From positions 1 through 36,325 of the forward strand of contig JALNYO010000037.1 of NCBI GenBank assembly GCA_023229765.1: DNA of 36,325 nucleotides, written 5' to 3'. The first letter of the stretch is position 1, and every line of letters starts with the position of its first letter. The notes beneath the pieces were generated by a model. It had not been told where the DNA came from. It did no database searches and saw nothing but the letters and a program-made list of their open reading frames with translations. A program made the position numbers and the translations under genes. Shown here piece after piece: positions 1-8,714 of this stretch. Source of the stretch: Syntrophales bacterium. GTDB lineage: Bacteria; Desulfobacterota; Syntrophia; Syntrophales; UBA5619.

Positions 1-450
1 GTTTATGATACCGTACGAGTTATGAACAAAGCAGTGGGAGGAGGATCTACTCTACAAATCATGCTCTCTGGCATCAGGTGAAACACAGATTCTCTCCTCC
101 CATTTTACCCCGGCGTCCCAGGGTAGTTTACAACATTCTTGGCCCCATGAGAACACAAGGTGGAGACAACAAAAAATGCATGTCTTTTTGGTTAAGCAGT
201 TCGGGTTGAAAGCTGCTATAAAAAATCATCGTCCTCCCTCGTTGACTACAATAGTCGTCAAATACTTGATATGTTTGATATCGCCGATGAGTAAATGGTA
301 GAGAATAAGATCAACCGGTTGAAACGAAAAAATTTCGTATGCAGTAACAGGACACAATGACCGGCCCCCCTAAATAAAAAAGGTTGATTTCCAATCGGGA
401 TCAATGTAATTATCCCCAATCGACATTAATTCTTATTGGGGTTAAATATT
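1..450. other. Left-edge non-coding region
   Basis: I find no supportable gene here. A 9-bp inverted repeat (TGGGAGGAG at 35-43, CTCCTCCCA at 94-102) could form a long-loop hairpin. The stretch from about 230 to 450 is AT-rich and probably carries the promoter of the ATPase gene that follows, but I cannot place -35/-10 boxes with confidence. Some sequence at 110-260 may be old mobile-element debris; nothing in it is recognisable. Confidence 0.4.
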
Positions 451-1710
451 ATGCTTGATTATATCTATCGCCCTGAAGACCAGTCCATTTTCACGGGTCG
501 TGAGAATGAAATCAGCCAAATTGAGCGGCATTTACTGGGGGAGCGGCCGGCCGACCTGCATCTCTCCGGCCTGCGACGCATCGGGAAATCGATGCTGATT
601 AAGGAGTTTATCTGCCGCCATAGCGCCGACCCCGATGTTCTTTCGGTATACATCAACATGGAGGAACTGTCGGAAGCACCGGAGGATTTTGCCGTCAAGT
701 TTATCGGCTGGCAATTCTATTGGCTGTATGGCAAAGGTGAGACCTTGCCCCTCCCCTACCTCCATCTCCCTTCCCTGATCTTCCAGGTGCCGGATCAAGC
801 ATTACGGGAGGCACTACAACCGGTTTTACATGAACTGGAACGGTCGCGGCCCGACCGCCAGCGCCTATTGCAAGAGGCTTTTGCCTTTCCATCCCTCCTG
901 GCTCAGTTCAGCGGGCGACGGGTGCTCCTGTTTCTCGACGAATTTCAGGAGATCGCCAGTCTTACCAAATTCAGCCAGGCCAAGAACATTCTCAGCCTAT
1001 TACGGGGAGCCAAGGACCGCGCCGCCAATGTCGTCTGGTGCATTTGCGGCTCCATCATCTCGGAAATGGAGGCGATCACCCGTGAGAGCCAGAGCCCGCT
1101 GTTCGGACAGTTCACCCATCTTCCTCTCTACCCATATACTCGCAGCGAATCGGATGCGTTGATTCGCAAGTTCATCCCCAAAATGGACAATCGGCTCGCC
1201 GGCCTGCTCCATCACTTCAGCGCCGGCAATCCTTTTTATCTCGTTCAACTACTGCGCCGCCTGAACCTCTTTGCCGGACGGGGAGAATTGCTGACAGAAA
1301 ACCTTGTCAAACGTGCATTCGTGGCCGAGACCCTCTCCCCCGGCGGGTTGATCCACGCCTATTGCACCTACCTGTACAACATCTCTTTGCAGCGGGCCAA
1401 AGGGTATGGCGTCTTGAGGTCTATTCTCGACCTGATCGCCGCCAATGACGATGCCATGACCCAGTCGGCGCTGGCCCGGCGGCTGCGGATGACCCAGGGG
1501 GCGGTGCGTACCAACCTGAAAGAGCTGGAGCGGATTGGCCTTCTGCACGAGCGGGATCGGCGCTACTATTACACAGACGCCATCCTCCGCTATTGGGTCG
1601 CCTATGTTCAGCATGGCATTGAAGCGCCCGAGTTTCCCGGTGAACGTGATCTGATGGCGATTATGAGCGAACTGGACAGAAAATATCAGCAAAAGGTGCA
1701 ATATCCTTGA
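451..1710 (+). CDS. Archaeal-type ATPase (COG1672-like) with C-terminal winged helix
   Basis: Predicted P-loop NTPase of the ATPase_2/COG1672 type. The Walker A motif GLRRIGKS is at residues 40-47 and the Walker B motif LLFLDEF ends at about D163/E164. The C-terminal third carries a winged-helix-like segment (MTQSALARRLRMTQGAVRT) followed by a tyrosine-rich tail, as is common in this family. ATG at 451 is preferred over the in-frame TTG at 436, because the protein then begins with the family-typical MLDYIYRPEDQ and GGGG at 438-441 can act as a weak ribosome binding site. It lies 91 bp upstream of the large restriction-modification gene on the same strand, so the two may be co-expressed. Members of this family are widespread and mostly uncharacterised; a defence role is only suggested by the neighbour. 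Confidence 0.8.
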   Translation: MLDYIYRPEDQSIFTGRENEISQIERHLLGERPADLHLSGLRRIGKSMLIKEFICRHSADPDVLSVYINMEELSEAPEDFAVKFIGWQFYWLYGKGETLPLPYLHLPSLIFQVPDQALREALQPVLHELERSRPDRQRLLQEAFAFPSLLAQFSGRRVLLFLDEFQEIASLTKFSQAKNILSLLRGAKDRAANVVWCICGSIISEMEAITRESQSPLFGQFTHLPLYPYTRSESDALIRKFIPKMDNRLAGLLHHFSAGNPFYLVQLLRRLNLFAGRGELLTENLVKRAFVAETLSPGGLIHAYCTYLYNISLQRAKGYGVLRSILDLIAANDDAMTQSALARRLRMTQGAVRTNLKELERIGLLHERDRRYYYTDAILRYWVAYVQHGIEAPEFPGERDLMAIMSELDRKYQQKVQYP

Positions 1711-1801
1711 CACGCAGGAGCAACGCCTTTATAGACGTCCTCCGGGAAAACAAATTTCCAGTACTGGCTCACTATCATTTCCGGCAAAGGAAGGAATCTC
1801 C

Positions 1802-4800
1802 GTGGCTCAAGAAAAGACCGATCTGATCCGGCAGTACCTGTCGAAAGTGAGAACGGCCAACAAGGAACTGACAAAGAAAGAGGCTTTCAAGGATCTCTTG
1901 AACCGCCTTTACGGCGCCGACCGGGAAATACTTGACGTGATCGATCGCATGTCCCTTGGCGCCGAGGCCGCCGTGGTCAACATTCCCCGTAAAGACGGCC
2001 TGCACCGGGGCAGCGCCGACACGCTCTTCAACCGGATCATCATCGAATTCGAAAACGATCTAAAATTCTCCCTGAAGCATGCCAAGGAGCAGTTGGCAGG
2101 CTACCTTCTGGGCCAATTCAAATCGGGAGAAGGGTATCATTTCACCCTGATTGCCTCAGACCTGATCACCTGGCGGGTTTTTGCGCCCGATATAGCCTGC
2201 TTGGATCGCCTGGATACGCTCAGGGAAGACGAACTTATATTGAATGAAATCGAAAGCGCCGCCATCACCCTTTCGGACGATAACGCCGAGGATTTTTATT
2301 ACTGGATTGACCGTTTTCTTTTTCAGGAGGAAAAGCAAAAGGCCACCCTCAAGCGGATCGAGGAGGCCTTCGGCTATCAGAGCGCCGTTTTCATCGAGTG
2401 CTATCGGATATTCACCGCCTGGTTCCGGGAAGCCAAACGATATGGCGAAGTTCAGGTCGCCTTCGAGCAGTGGCGAAAGTTTCTCAGCGTCGCCTATGGG
2501 TCCTTCGACGCCCGGGAAACGATCTTTCTCATCCACACCTATCTGAGCATCTTCGCCAAGATGCTGGCCTACGCCTTCGTTTCCAACGACGAGTACTTGA
2601 GCGACCAGGAAATCAAGGGGATTCTCGACGGCAGTATCTTTCAGAAACGCAACATCGCCAATTTCGTCGATGATGACTTCTTTCACTGGGTCACCGGGGA
2701 CCAAAGCTTCCGGAATCTTCGGAAGGCCTTTCGCCTCATCGCCCAGGAGATCTCCCTGTTCGATTTTACTGCTGTGGACGAGGACGTACTGAAAGGCGTC
2801 TACCAGGAGTTAATCGATCTCGACACCCGCCGCGCCCTGGGGGAGTATTACACCCCCGATTGGCTCTGCGAGCGGATCGTCGGGGAGTTCACATTCGCTC
2901 CCGACAGCGCCATTCTGGATCCCGCCTGCGGCAGCGGCTCTTTCTTGCGGGCGACCATCCGGCGGATCAGGGAATTGTATCCCGACAGATCTGTCGAAGA
3001 CGTCAATGACATGGTCTATGGCATCGACATCCATCCCCTGTCGGTCCAGATCGCCAAGACGACCCTCCTTTTAGCCTTGGGGAAAGGCGTCATCGCCGCG
3101 AAAAGGCCGATTCATCTGAACATTATCCTCGCCAATACCCTTTTGGCCCCCGAAGGCGTGGAGGATCTCTTTGGAAATGAGTTTACCCTGCCCATCGACA
3201 CGGAAAAGTACGTTTTGAATACGAAGGTCTTCGAGAATGTCCACCTGTTCGACAACGCCTTGGATACCTGCGAAGAACTCTCCGCCTGGGGTCTGCATCA
3301 ACTGAAGATGACCAAAAAAGATTTCGTGACCGTCCTGGACCGTCGGGTGGCCGGAGGCGTGAGCCGCCAGCAGGCGGACAGTTTCTACGAGATATATCTC
3401 GGGTTGAAGACGGCCAAGGAACGGGGACGGGACAGCATCTGGAAGTTCATCATCCAGAACAACTACAAGCCCTATTTTCTTTCCGGAAAGTTCGATTTCA
3501 TCATCGGCAATCCGCCCTGGTTTACCTACAGTTCCATTAAAAACGAAGAATACCAGAACATTCTGAACGACCTGGCCGAACGGTACGACGTGAAACCCGA
3601 AAAGGCGGCCAACTTTCCCCATCTGGAGATCGCCGCCATATTCCTGGCCCACTGCGGCGCGTATTTCCTGAAAGAAAATGGGCAACTGGCCTTTGTCCTG
3701 CCGCGAAGCTTCTTTAGCGCCGATCACCATGACAATACCCGCAGCGGCCGGGCGTTGGGTTATAAAATCGCTCGCATCTGGGATTTGCAGGACGTCTCGC
3801 CCCTGTTCCGGGTTCCCGCCTGCGTCCTCTTTGCCGATAAGGCCGAAGGGAAAAAGAAGCGTAACCTTCCGGCGGCCGGCGTTCCGGGTATCGTTATGCA
3901 CGGCAACCTGCCCACCCATAACTGCAATCTCCAGGCGGCAACGCCGCGGCTCCACGAAACGCCTGTTGTCTGGCATTATGCGAAACAGGGGCGGGCATCG
4001 GCCTTCTCGACGCGGAAGTCGAAGCCTGCGACCGCCGAAAATCCCTACAAGAGCCGGTTCCGGCAGGGCGCCACCATCGTTCCCCGGGCGTTCTTCTTTG
4101 TCGAGCTGGATCAGGAGGCGCCTCCCGATTTTGCCGACCGACTGATTTCCGTCAAAACGGCCGAATCCATCCAGGCCGACGCCAAGGCGCCGTGGAAGGG
4201 GATCAAGTGGAGCGGGAAGATCGAAAGTCGGTTTCTCTTTCGGACGGCCATTGCCCGGAGCATCCTGCCTTTTGCCCTCCATGATCCCTCACTGGTGGCG
4301 CTGCCCATAACCGCTGACCCCGATTCCCAGGGGGAAAAAAGAATCCTGCTCTACGGCCCCGACGAGCTCCTCCGCGAAGGGTGGACAAACGCGGCCCGCT
4401 GGTTCAGAAACGCCGAAAATATCTGGAAAATCGCACGCACGGAAAAGAATCAAGTTATCAGCAGTGTAAATTACCTGAACTGGCAGAATAAATTGACAGA
4501 GCAGGCCTTGGATGCCCCATGGCTCGTTCTCTACAGTGCCTCCGCCAAGGACGCCAATGCCGTGGCGCTGGGGCGCGATAGTCTCGACCTGGATTTCTTC
4601 ATCGATCACACGACCTATTGGCTCGCCTCCCACGACCCCGAAGAGGTGTTCTATCTGGCGGCCATCCTCAATTCCGCCATTCCCAACGCCCTGATGAAGG
4701 ATTTCCAGTCCAAGGGCCTGTTCGGGGAGAGGCATGTCCATAAGAAGATCCTCGATGTCTTTTTCCCCCAATTTGACCGGAACAACGCCGCTCACGCGTC

Positions 4801-4981
4801 CCTGGCCACCCTCGGCCGGGCGGCTCACGAAAAGACCGCCCGGTATCTAACGGAAAACCCGCCGCAGCCATTTCTCGCGGCCCTTCCTCTGGGGCGCCTC
4901 CGACTGGACATCAAACGCTATCTGGTCCTGGAAATGACTGAAATTGATAAGATAGTGCGGAAGATCATCACCGGCGCCTGA
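1802..4981 (+). CDS. Type IIG-like restriction enzyme / N6-adenine DNA methyltransferase
   Basis: Large single-chain protein of 1059 residues with a gamma-type adenine methyltransferase core. Motif X-like GEYYTP is followed by AdoMet motif I DPACGSGSF (from residue 373) and catalytic motif IV NPPW (570-573). The first ~120 residues contain a probable PD-(D/E)XK-like nuclease segment with an IIEFEND strand (E82, E84). The region after the methyltransferase (about 650-1000) should hold the target-recognition domain. This order and length match type IIG enzymes, which cut and modify with one polypeptide. The start is GTG at 1802, preceded by a good AAGGAAGG site at about 1787-1794. No separate specificity or restriction subunit is adjacent. 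Nuclease activity is inferred from layout only; it could be a solitary methyltransferase if the N-terminal domain is inactive. Confidence 0.85.
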   Translation: MAQEKTDLIRQYLSKVRTANKELTKKEAFKDLLNRLYGADREILDVIDRMSLGAEAAVVNIPRKDGLHRGSADTLFNRIIIEFENDLKFSLKHAKEQLAGYLLGQFKSGEGYHFTLIASDLITWRVFAPDIACLDRLDTLREDELILNEIESAAITLSDDNAEDFYYWIDRFLFQEEKQKATLKRIEEAFGYQSAVFIECYRIFTAWFREAKRYGEVQVAFEQWRKFLSVAYGSFDARETIFLIHTYLSIFAKMLAYAFVSNDEYLSDQEIKGILDGSIFQKRNIANFVDDDFFHWVTGDQSFRNLRKAFRLIAQEISLFDFTAVDEDVLKGVYQELIDLDTRRALGEYYTPDWLCERIVGEFTFAPDSAILDPACGSGSFLRATIRRIRELYPDRSVEDVNDMVYGIDIHPLSVQIAKTTLLLALGKGVIAAKRPIHLNIILANTLLAPEGVEDLFGNEFTLPIDTEKYVLNTKVFENVHLFDNALDTCEELSAWGLHQLKMTKKDFVTVLDRRVAGGVSRQQADSFYEIYLGLKTAKERGRDSIWKFIIQNNYKPYFLSGKFDFIIGNPPWFTYSSIKNEEYQNILNDLAERYDVKPEKAANFPHLEIAAIFLAHCGAYFLKENGQLAFVLPRSFFSADHHDNTRSGRALGYKIARIWDLQDVSPLFRVPACVLFADKAEGKKKRNLPAAGVPGIVMHGNLPTHNCNLQAATPRLHETPVVWHYAKQGRASAFSTRKSKPATAENPYKSRFRQGATIVPRAFFFVELDQEAPPDFADRLISVKTAESIQADAKAPWKGIKWSGKIESRFLFRTAIARSILPFALHDPSLVALPITADPDSQGEKRILLYGPDELLREGWTNAARWFRNAENIWKIARTEKNQVISSVNYLNWQNKLTEQALDAPWLVLYSASAKDANAVALGRDSLDLDFFIDHTTYWLASHDPEEVFYLAAILNSAIPNALMKDFQSKGLFGERHVHKKILDVFFPQFDRNNAAHASLATLGRAAHEKTARYLTENPPQPFLAALPLGRLRLDIKRYLVLEMTEIDKIVRKIITGA

Positions 4982-5181
4982 TCGGCGACATCCATGCGAA
5001 AGGGATTATCGACCACATAAAAACCAGGATAAACTTTATAGTTTTCAGGAGGCGGGGCTAATCCATATTGTCTGTACGTCATCAAAGAGTTACAGGCTGT
5101 AATATAATCGAAGCCCTCGTTTAATAAATGCATTTTCATGAGTGAATGATCCGGAATATGTGGAGAATCGTTCCCATTGGA
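4982..5181 (-). pseudogene. Remnant of an unidentified protein-coding gene
   Basis: The minus strand between the restriction-modification gene and mobA reads as convincing protein sequence, including GFDYITACNSLMTYRQYGL and YPGFYVVDNPFR. There is no stop from 5181 down to the methyltransferase terminus, where the frame runs into that gene's antisense. An in-frame TAA at 5182-5184 lies just upstream and no good start or ribosome binding site is visible. It is therefore probably an internal fragment of a once longer gene, truncated on both sides when the restriction-modification block or mobA arrived. I do not recognise the family. Confidence 0.35.
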
Positions 5182-5223
5182 TTAAGTGAAACGTAATCAG
5201 ATCAATATCGGGAGTACGGAACT

Positions 5224-5826
5224 ATGAAACATAAAATGACCGGGGTGATTCTCGCGGGGGGAAAAAGCAGCCGCATGGGGACGAACAAGGCGTTTTTGAA
5301 GATTGCAGAAGAGAGACTAATTGACAGAAATATCCGTCTCTTAAGGAATATTTTTAAGGACGTGCTTATTGTCGTCTCAAATCCGCAGGAATATCTGCTG
5401 AAGGAGGCGACGATCGTTACCGATATCTTCCCGGAAAAGGGGGCGCTGGGCGGCATTTATACCGGACTTTTTTTCGCTCCGGATAAATACGCCTTCGTCA
5501 TGGCCTGTGACATGCCCTTTTTAAATCTTAGTTTTGTTGAATACATGGCAGAAAAGGCGAAAGGCTACGATATTGTTGTTCCTTCTCCTCCGGATGGCCT
5601 GCAGCCGCTTTGCGCCATTTACTCCCGGGTTTGCCTGCCGGCGATAAAGAATCTCCTCGATAAAAACCGGTTGCAGATAAGGGGATTCTATCCCGGCCAC
5701 AAGGTTTTGGAAATCCCCGCCCAGGCGCTCAGCTCGTTCAACCCGACGGGAAAAATGTTCGCCAACCTCAACACCCCTGAAGACTTCGCTTCATTTGCGA
5801 AATCCGAATTGCCTGAGGCAGGCTAA
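5224..5826 (+). CDS. mobA: Molybdenum cofactor guanylyltransferase
   Basis: Transfers GMP from GTP to molybdopterin, giving the guanine-dinucleotide cofactor of DMSO-reductase-family enzymes such as formate dehydrogenases. The 200-residue length is normal. The N-terminal nucleotide-binding signature LAGGKSSRMGTNKAFL and the metal-binding DMPFLN segment are both present. The segment GALGGIYTGL matches the glycine-rich loop of MobA. GGGAG at 5210-5214 sits 9 bases before the ATG. It stands alone on the plus strand, with no other moa/moe genes nearby, and converges with a minus-strand small gene 14 bp downstream. Its presence implies that the organism makes a molybdo- or tungsto-enzyme elsewhere. 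Confidence 0.93.
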   Translation: MKHKMTGVILAGGKSSRMGTNKAFLKIAEERLIDRNIRLLRNIFKDVLIVVSNPQEYLLKEATIVTDIFPEKGALGGIYTGLFFAPDKYAFVMACDMPFLNLSFVEYMAEKAKGYDIVVPSPPDGLQPLCAIYSRVCLPAIKNLLDKNRLQIRGFYPGHKVLEIPAQALSSFNPTGKMFANLNTPEDFASFAKSELPEAG

Positions 5827-5840
5827 ATTTCGGAACAGCT

Positions 5841-6002
5841 TCAACTATCGATGGTCACTTCATCCTTCTTATCTTTGTAATCCTTCATTACGTTCTCCCA
5901 GCCCTTGATACAGCCGTAGATAACAAAACCGATCGTGGCAACCACAATACCGAGGCCGAAAAACAGCAGGGTATTTGCGGGAATAGTAAACATCTGCGTC
6001 AT
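5841..6002 (-). CDS. Small single-pass membrane protein (53 aa)
   Basis: A short gene with a strong ribosome binding site (AAGGAG eight bases before the ATG ending at 6002). The product begins MTQMFTIPANT. It then has one hydrophobic segment, about residues 11-31 (LLFFGLGIVVATIGFVIYG), and a charged tail rich in Lys and Asp (KDYKDKKDEVTIDS). This is the layout of a single-pass inner-membrane protein with a cytoplasmic tail. It follows the two-helix PH-like gene and the TRAP permease genes on the same strand, so it may be the last gene of that transcript. I do not recognise a family. A start at the second Met (position 5993) is possible but less well placed. Confidence 0.6.
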   Translation of the reverse strand: MTQMFTIPANTLLFFGLGIVVATIGFVIYGCIKGWENVMKDYKDKKDEVTIDS

Positions 6003-6060
6003 CGCATATTCTCCTTCCAATTGATTTCAGGCCCGCTCAGCGATAAGGCCTCACAGGTCT

Positions 6061-6528
6061 TTATATTCGAACCATCTTCAGCAGGGGGTTCCTTTTCCGT
6101 ATCCCCGCTATAATCTCATCCAGCTCCTTGTTTCTTCCGTGGCAGAATAGATAACCGCTCTCCTTGGGCAACTTGAGCTTGAGAAAACCGAATCCTCCGG
6201 AAAACCGGGATCCCTCTATTTCGCGGACATTCTTCGCCGGAAGCTCCAGACGCCGCCTTAAACTTTTCAAAACCACTTGCCCCTCGCAATCAAGGGAGAT
6301 ATGGTAAAACAGACCCAGGGACCAGAACCAGGTGAACAGATAGAAAAAGGCGATCATGAACGCGTAGAGCTTGTCTCCCATGAATTCACCGTGCTGGAAC
6401 TTCTGGTAAATCAGCGGCACAGTCGCGACGGTCCAAACCAGCAACACTCCGTAGAAAACAGCCATAAAAAGCACAGGGGCTTGAAAAACAGTCTTTTGTT
6501 CCATCCTTCTATCCAATGACAACCCCAT
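6061..6528 (-). CDS. Two-helix membrane protein with PH-like C-terminal domain
   Basis: Hypothetical protein with two hydrophobic helices (about residues 18-41 and 53-75) followed by a soluble beta-rich stretch. The phrases VLKSLRRRLELPAKNVREIEG and LKLPKESGYLFCHGRN resemble bacterial PH (bPH) domains, which often follow two membrane spans. The start is uncertain. ATG at 6528 has a weak upstream site, while ATG at 6504 (MEQKTVF) has AGAAGG directly adjacent, which is too close. It sits about 95 bp downstream of dctM on the same strand and ahead of the 53-residue membrane protein. Its function is unknown; a link to the transporter is only positional. Confidence 0.65.
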   Translation of the reverse strand: MGLSLDRRMEQKTVFQAPVLFMAVFYGVLLVWTVATVPLIYQKFQHGEFMGDKLYAFMIAFFYLFTWFWSLGLFYHISLDCEGQVVLKSLRRRLELPAKNVREIEGSRFSGGFGFLKLKLPKESGYLFCHGRNKELDEIIAGIRKRNPLLKMVRI

Positions 6529-6542
6529 TCTTATTTTGAATC

Positions 6543-6583
6543 AGGGGTTCAGCGGCAGGGGAAAAACCCGTCGCCGAACCCCT
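6543..6583. other. Stem-loop downstream of dctM
   Basis: AGGGGTTC (6543-6550) pairs with GAACCCCT (6576-6583), with further internal GCG/CGC pairing. No T-run follows on either strand, so it is more likely an mRNA-stabilising or processing hairpin than a standard terminator. It lies in the gap between dctM and the PH-like gene, and so could uncouple them. Confidence 0.5.
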
Positions 6584-6621
6584 CGCTATCTGCAAAACGA
6601 CTTGCGCCCACTGCGCGCCGC

Positions 6622-7938
6622 TCAGTTCCCCATAAGAACCTTGGGCACCCAGAGGATGATTTGCGGAAACGCCATGCACAGAACCATGCCAACAAACTGC
6701 AGGCCCAAAAACGGGAAGGCCGATTTCCAGACGTCCACAGTGGAGACCTCTGGCGGCGCGACGCTCTTGAGATAGAAAAGCGACATGCCGAAAGGCGGCG
6801 TTAAAAAGGACATCTGGAGGTTCACGGCAAAGAGCACCCCGAACCAGATCGGATCGAACCCGAGCTGGCGGATGATCGGGCCAAAGAGGGGAATTGTGAG
6901 CATGATGATCCCAACCCAGTCAATGAAACAGCCCAGGAAGATCAGAATGCCCATCATGATCCAGAGGATCGTCCATCTCCCCAGACCGGAACCGATAAGC
7001 ATGGAGTTCACAAATTCCCCGCCGCCCACCATGATGTAAAGCGCGATGAAAACGTTTGCCCCGAACATGGTCCACATGACCATGCCGGTGGCCTTGATTG
7101 TGTTCGTTGCCGCTTGCACAAGATCGCTCCAGGGCATTCTGCCCTTAACCTTGGCAATGATCCAGGCCCCCAGGCAGCCGACCCCCGCCGCTTCCGTCGG
7201 GGCCGCAATCCCCATGACGATCGTCCCGAGGACGAGGAAGATCAGGATCGCGGCGGGAATGATCGGGAGCGCCACCTTAAACAGGCCGGCCCAGTCCAGC
7301 CGCTCCTCCTTCGGGACGGGGGGACCGAGTTTGGGGTTGATATAGCAACGGATCGTGATGTAGATCATGTAAAGCCCCGCCAGCATGAATCCCGGCAGGA
7401 AGGCCCCGGCATAGAGCTGGCCGATGGAGGAGTTATCCACCATGCCATAGACGATCAGCATGACGCTCGGGGGAATTAAAATCCCCAGCGTGCCGCCGGC
7501 CAGAATGCCTCCCAGCGCCAGCCCCTTGTCGTACTTGCGGTTCAGCATCTGCGGCAAGGCGATCAGCCCCATCGTCACTTCCGTTGCTCCGACCACGCCG
7601 GCCATGGCCGCCATCATCGTGCAGGCGGCGACCGTCGCCGTGGCAACGCCGCCCTTGAGCCAGCCCAGCCAGTGGTAAACCATCATATAAATGTCCTCGA
7701 TGACCCCACTCCGTTCAAGGATATTCGCCATCAGGATAAAAAGCGGAATAGCGTCCAGCAGATAGTTGGTCATCAGGCCGAAAATCCGCGTCGGAACGAT
7801 ATTGACCGCAGACGGACCCTGGAAGATCGCCGTAAAAAGAATGCCCACAAACCCGGTGGCAAAGGCTACCGGCAGACCCATAAACATTACAAAAACCATG
7901 CTGCCGAAAAGGAGGATGGTTATCCATTCAATGCTCAT
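6622..7938 (-). CDS. dctM: TRAP transporter large permease (DctM family)
   Basis: Large membrane subunit of a tripartite ATP-independent periplasmic transporter, which carries the sodium-coupled substrate pathway. It has 438 residues and about a dozen hydrophobic spans, with conserved elements such as LPVAFATGFVG, GGTLGILIPPSVMLIVYG and PTEAAGVG. Its start overlaps the dctQ stop by 4 bases (ATGA), showing translational coupling. The cognate binding protein is encoded upstream. Among DctM proteins it is of typical length and looks intact. The neighbouring glycolate dehydrogenase and malyl-CoA genes make a small 2-hydroxy or 2-oxo monocarboxylate, such as glycolate or lactate, the most likely substrate; that is inference. 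Confidence 0.93.
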   Translation of the reverse strand: MSIEWITILLFGSMVFVMFMGLPVAFATGFVGILFTAIFQGPSAVNIVPTRIFGLMTNYLLDAIPLFILMANILERSGVIEDIYMMVYHWLGWLKGGVATATVAACTMMAAMAGVVGATEVTMGLIALPQMLNRKYDKGLALGGILAGGTLGILIPPSVMLIVYGMVDNSSIGQLYAGAFLPGFMLAGLYMIYITIRCYINPKLGPPVPKEERLDWAGLFKVALPIIPAAILIFLVLGTIVMGIAAPTEAAGVGCLGAWIIAKVKGRMPWSDLVQAATNTIKATGMVMWTMFGANVFIALYIMVGGGEFVNSMLIGSGLGRWTILWIMMGILIFLGCFIDWVGIIMLTIPLFGPIIRQLGFDPIWFGVLFAVNLQMSFLTPPFGMSLFYLKSVAPPEVSTVDVWKSAFPFLGLQFVGMVLCMAFPQIILWVPKVLMGN

Positions 7939-8483
7939 TTAAATTCCCTCCCTGTAAAGGCCATGTGGGCGTCCCGGATGGTCCAGACGATACCCTGCAA
8001 AAGCAGCAGCACCCCGCCGAAAGGCATCAAGAATTTGACGGGATAGAGGGGAGGCGCCCAGTCGGTGAAGGAATTCTCGCCGATGATCTCGATGCCGAAC
8101 AACGTGTTTCCCGCGCTCATCATCTGGGAACTCCAGTAAAAGTTCCAGGAGGTCCAGATATAGACCAGAACAAAACAATAGAAAAAAACGCTGGTGATCA
8201 GATCCAGGATGGCCTTGGTTCGGGGGGTCCGGGTCGCATAGAACACATCCACCCGCACATGGGCCCGCCAGAAGTGGGCGACGCCCACCACCATGACGTA
8301 GTACATCGCGAACAGGCTAAACATGGTTTCATGCCCCCAGTTCGTCGGCATGCCGAAGACGTAGCGCATGATCACCTCGAAGGAGATCACGACCACACAG
8401 AGCAGCGATACATAGGCCATCATCTTGCCAACGAAGAAGTTGGTCTTCTCGACGGCCATCATAAAGGTCCTCAATTTGTCCAT
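7935..8483 (-). CDS. dctQ: TRAP transporter small permease (DctQ family)
   Basis: Small membrane subunit of the TRAP transporter, 182 residues with four hydrophobic segments. The family-typical FEVIMRYVFGMPTNWGHE motif is in the first half and an HVRVDVFY motif in the middle. It pairs with DctM in the membrane to receive substrate from the periplasmic binding protein. The stop overlaps the dctM start by 4 bases. About 280 bp separate it from dctP upstream. That gap contains a strong hairpin terminator and a MITE-like repeat, so it is probably expressed at a lower level than dctP. Confidence 0.92.
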   Translation of the reverse strand: MDKLRTFMMAVEKTNFFVGKMMAYVSLLCVVVISFEVIMRYVFGMPTNWGHETMFSLFAMYYVMVVGVAHFWRAHVRVDVFYATRTPRTKAILDLITSVFFYCFVLVYIWTSWNFYWSSQMMSAGNTLFGIEIIGENSFTDWAPPLYPVKFLMPFGGVLLLLQGIVWTIRDAHMAFTGREFK

Positions 8484-8552
8484 AAATCAACCTTTCCCTG
8501 TTTCTTTTCCGGTCCCGCCGCCGGAGCGCCTTCCGCACGGGAAACCCAACGC

Positions 8553-8684
8553 GAGACCGCTTTGAAAAATACCACCTAATGTCACCCCGGCGGAAGCCGG
8601 GGTCCAGAAGGCATTAAAAAGACTGGATACCGTCTTTCGACGGTATGACGCTTTTCCGAATTTCAGGAGTAATTCAAAGGTCTC
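8553..8684. mobile_element. MITE-like repeat, copy 1 (132 bp, between dctP and dctQ)
   Basis: Non-coding element bounded by near-perfect terminal inverted repeats, GAGACCgcTTTGAA at the left and TTCAAAGGTCTC at 8673-8684. It is flanked by an exact 5-bp duplication, AACGC at 8548-8552 and 8685-8689. Inside are two hairpins: CCCCGGC-GGAA-GCCGGGG (8585-8602) and ATACCGTC-TTTC-GACGGTAT (8627-8646). GTCA (8581-8584) and TGAC (8646-8649) close the pair. It is homologous to the element at 14267-14397. No transposase is present, so it must have moved in trans. Confidence 0.85.
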
Positions 8685-8714
8685 AACGCAGGCAGCCCCC
8701 GGAAAACCGTTCAT

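Noticed and set aside
436..450. TTG start extending the ATPase by five residues
   Set aside because: The ATG at 451 gives the family-typical N-terminus and better spacing to GGGG.
3071..4282. Minus-strand open frame (403 codons) within the methyltransferase gene
   Set aside because: Antisense to a gene with clear AdoMet motifs; no motif of its own.
8581..8649. CRISPR-like or tRNA-like structure from paired hairpins
   Set aside because: There are only two hairpins per element and no repeat-spacer array; the cloverleaf look comes from nested inverted repeats, with no anticodon arm or CCA context.
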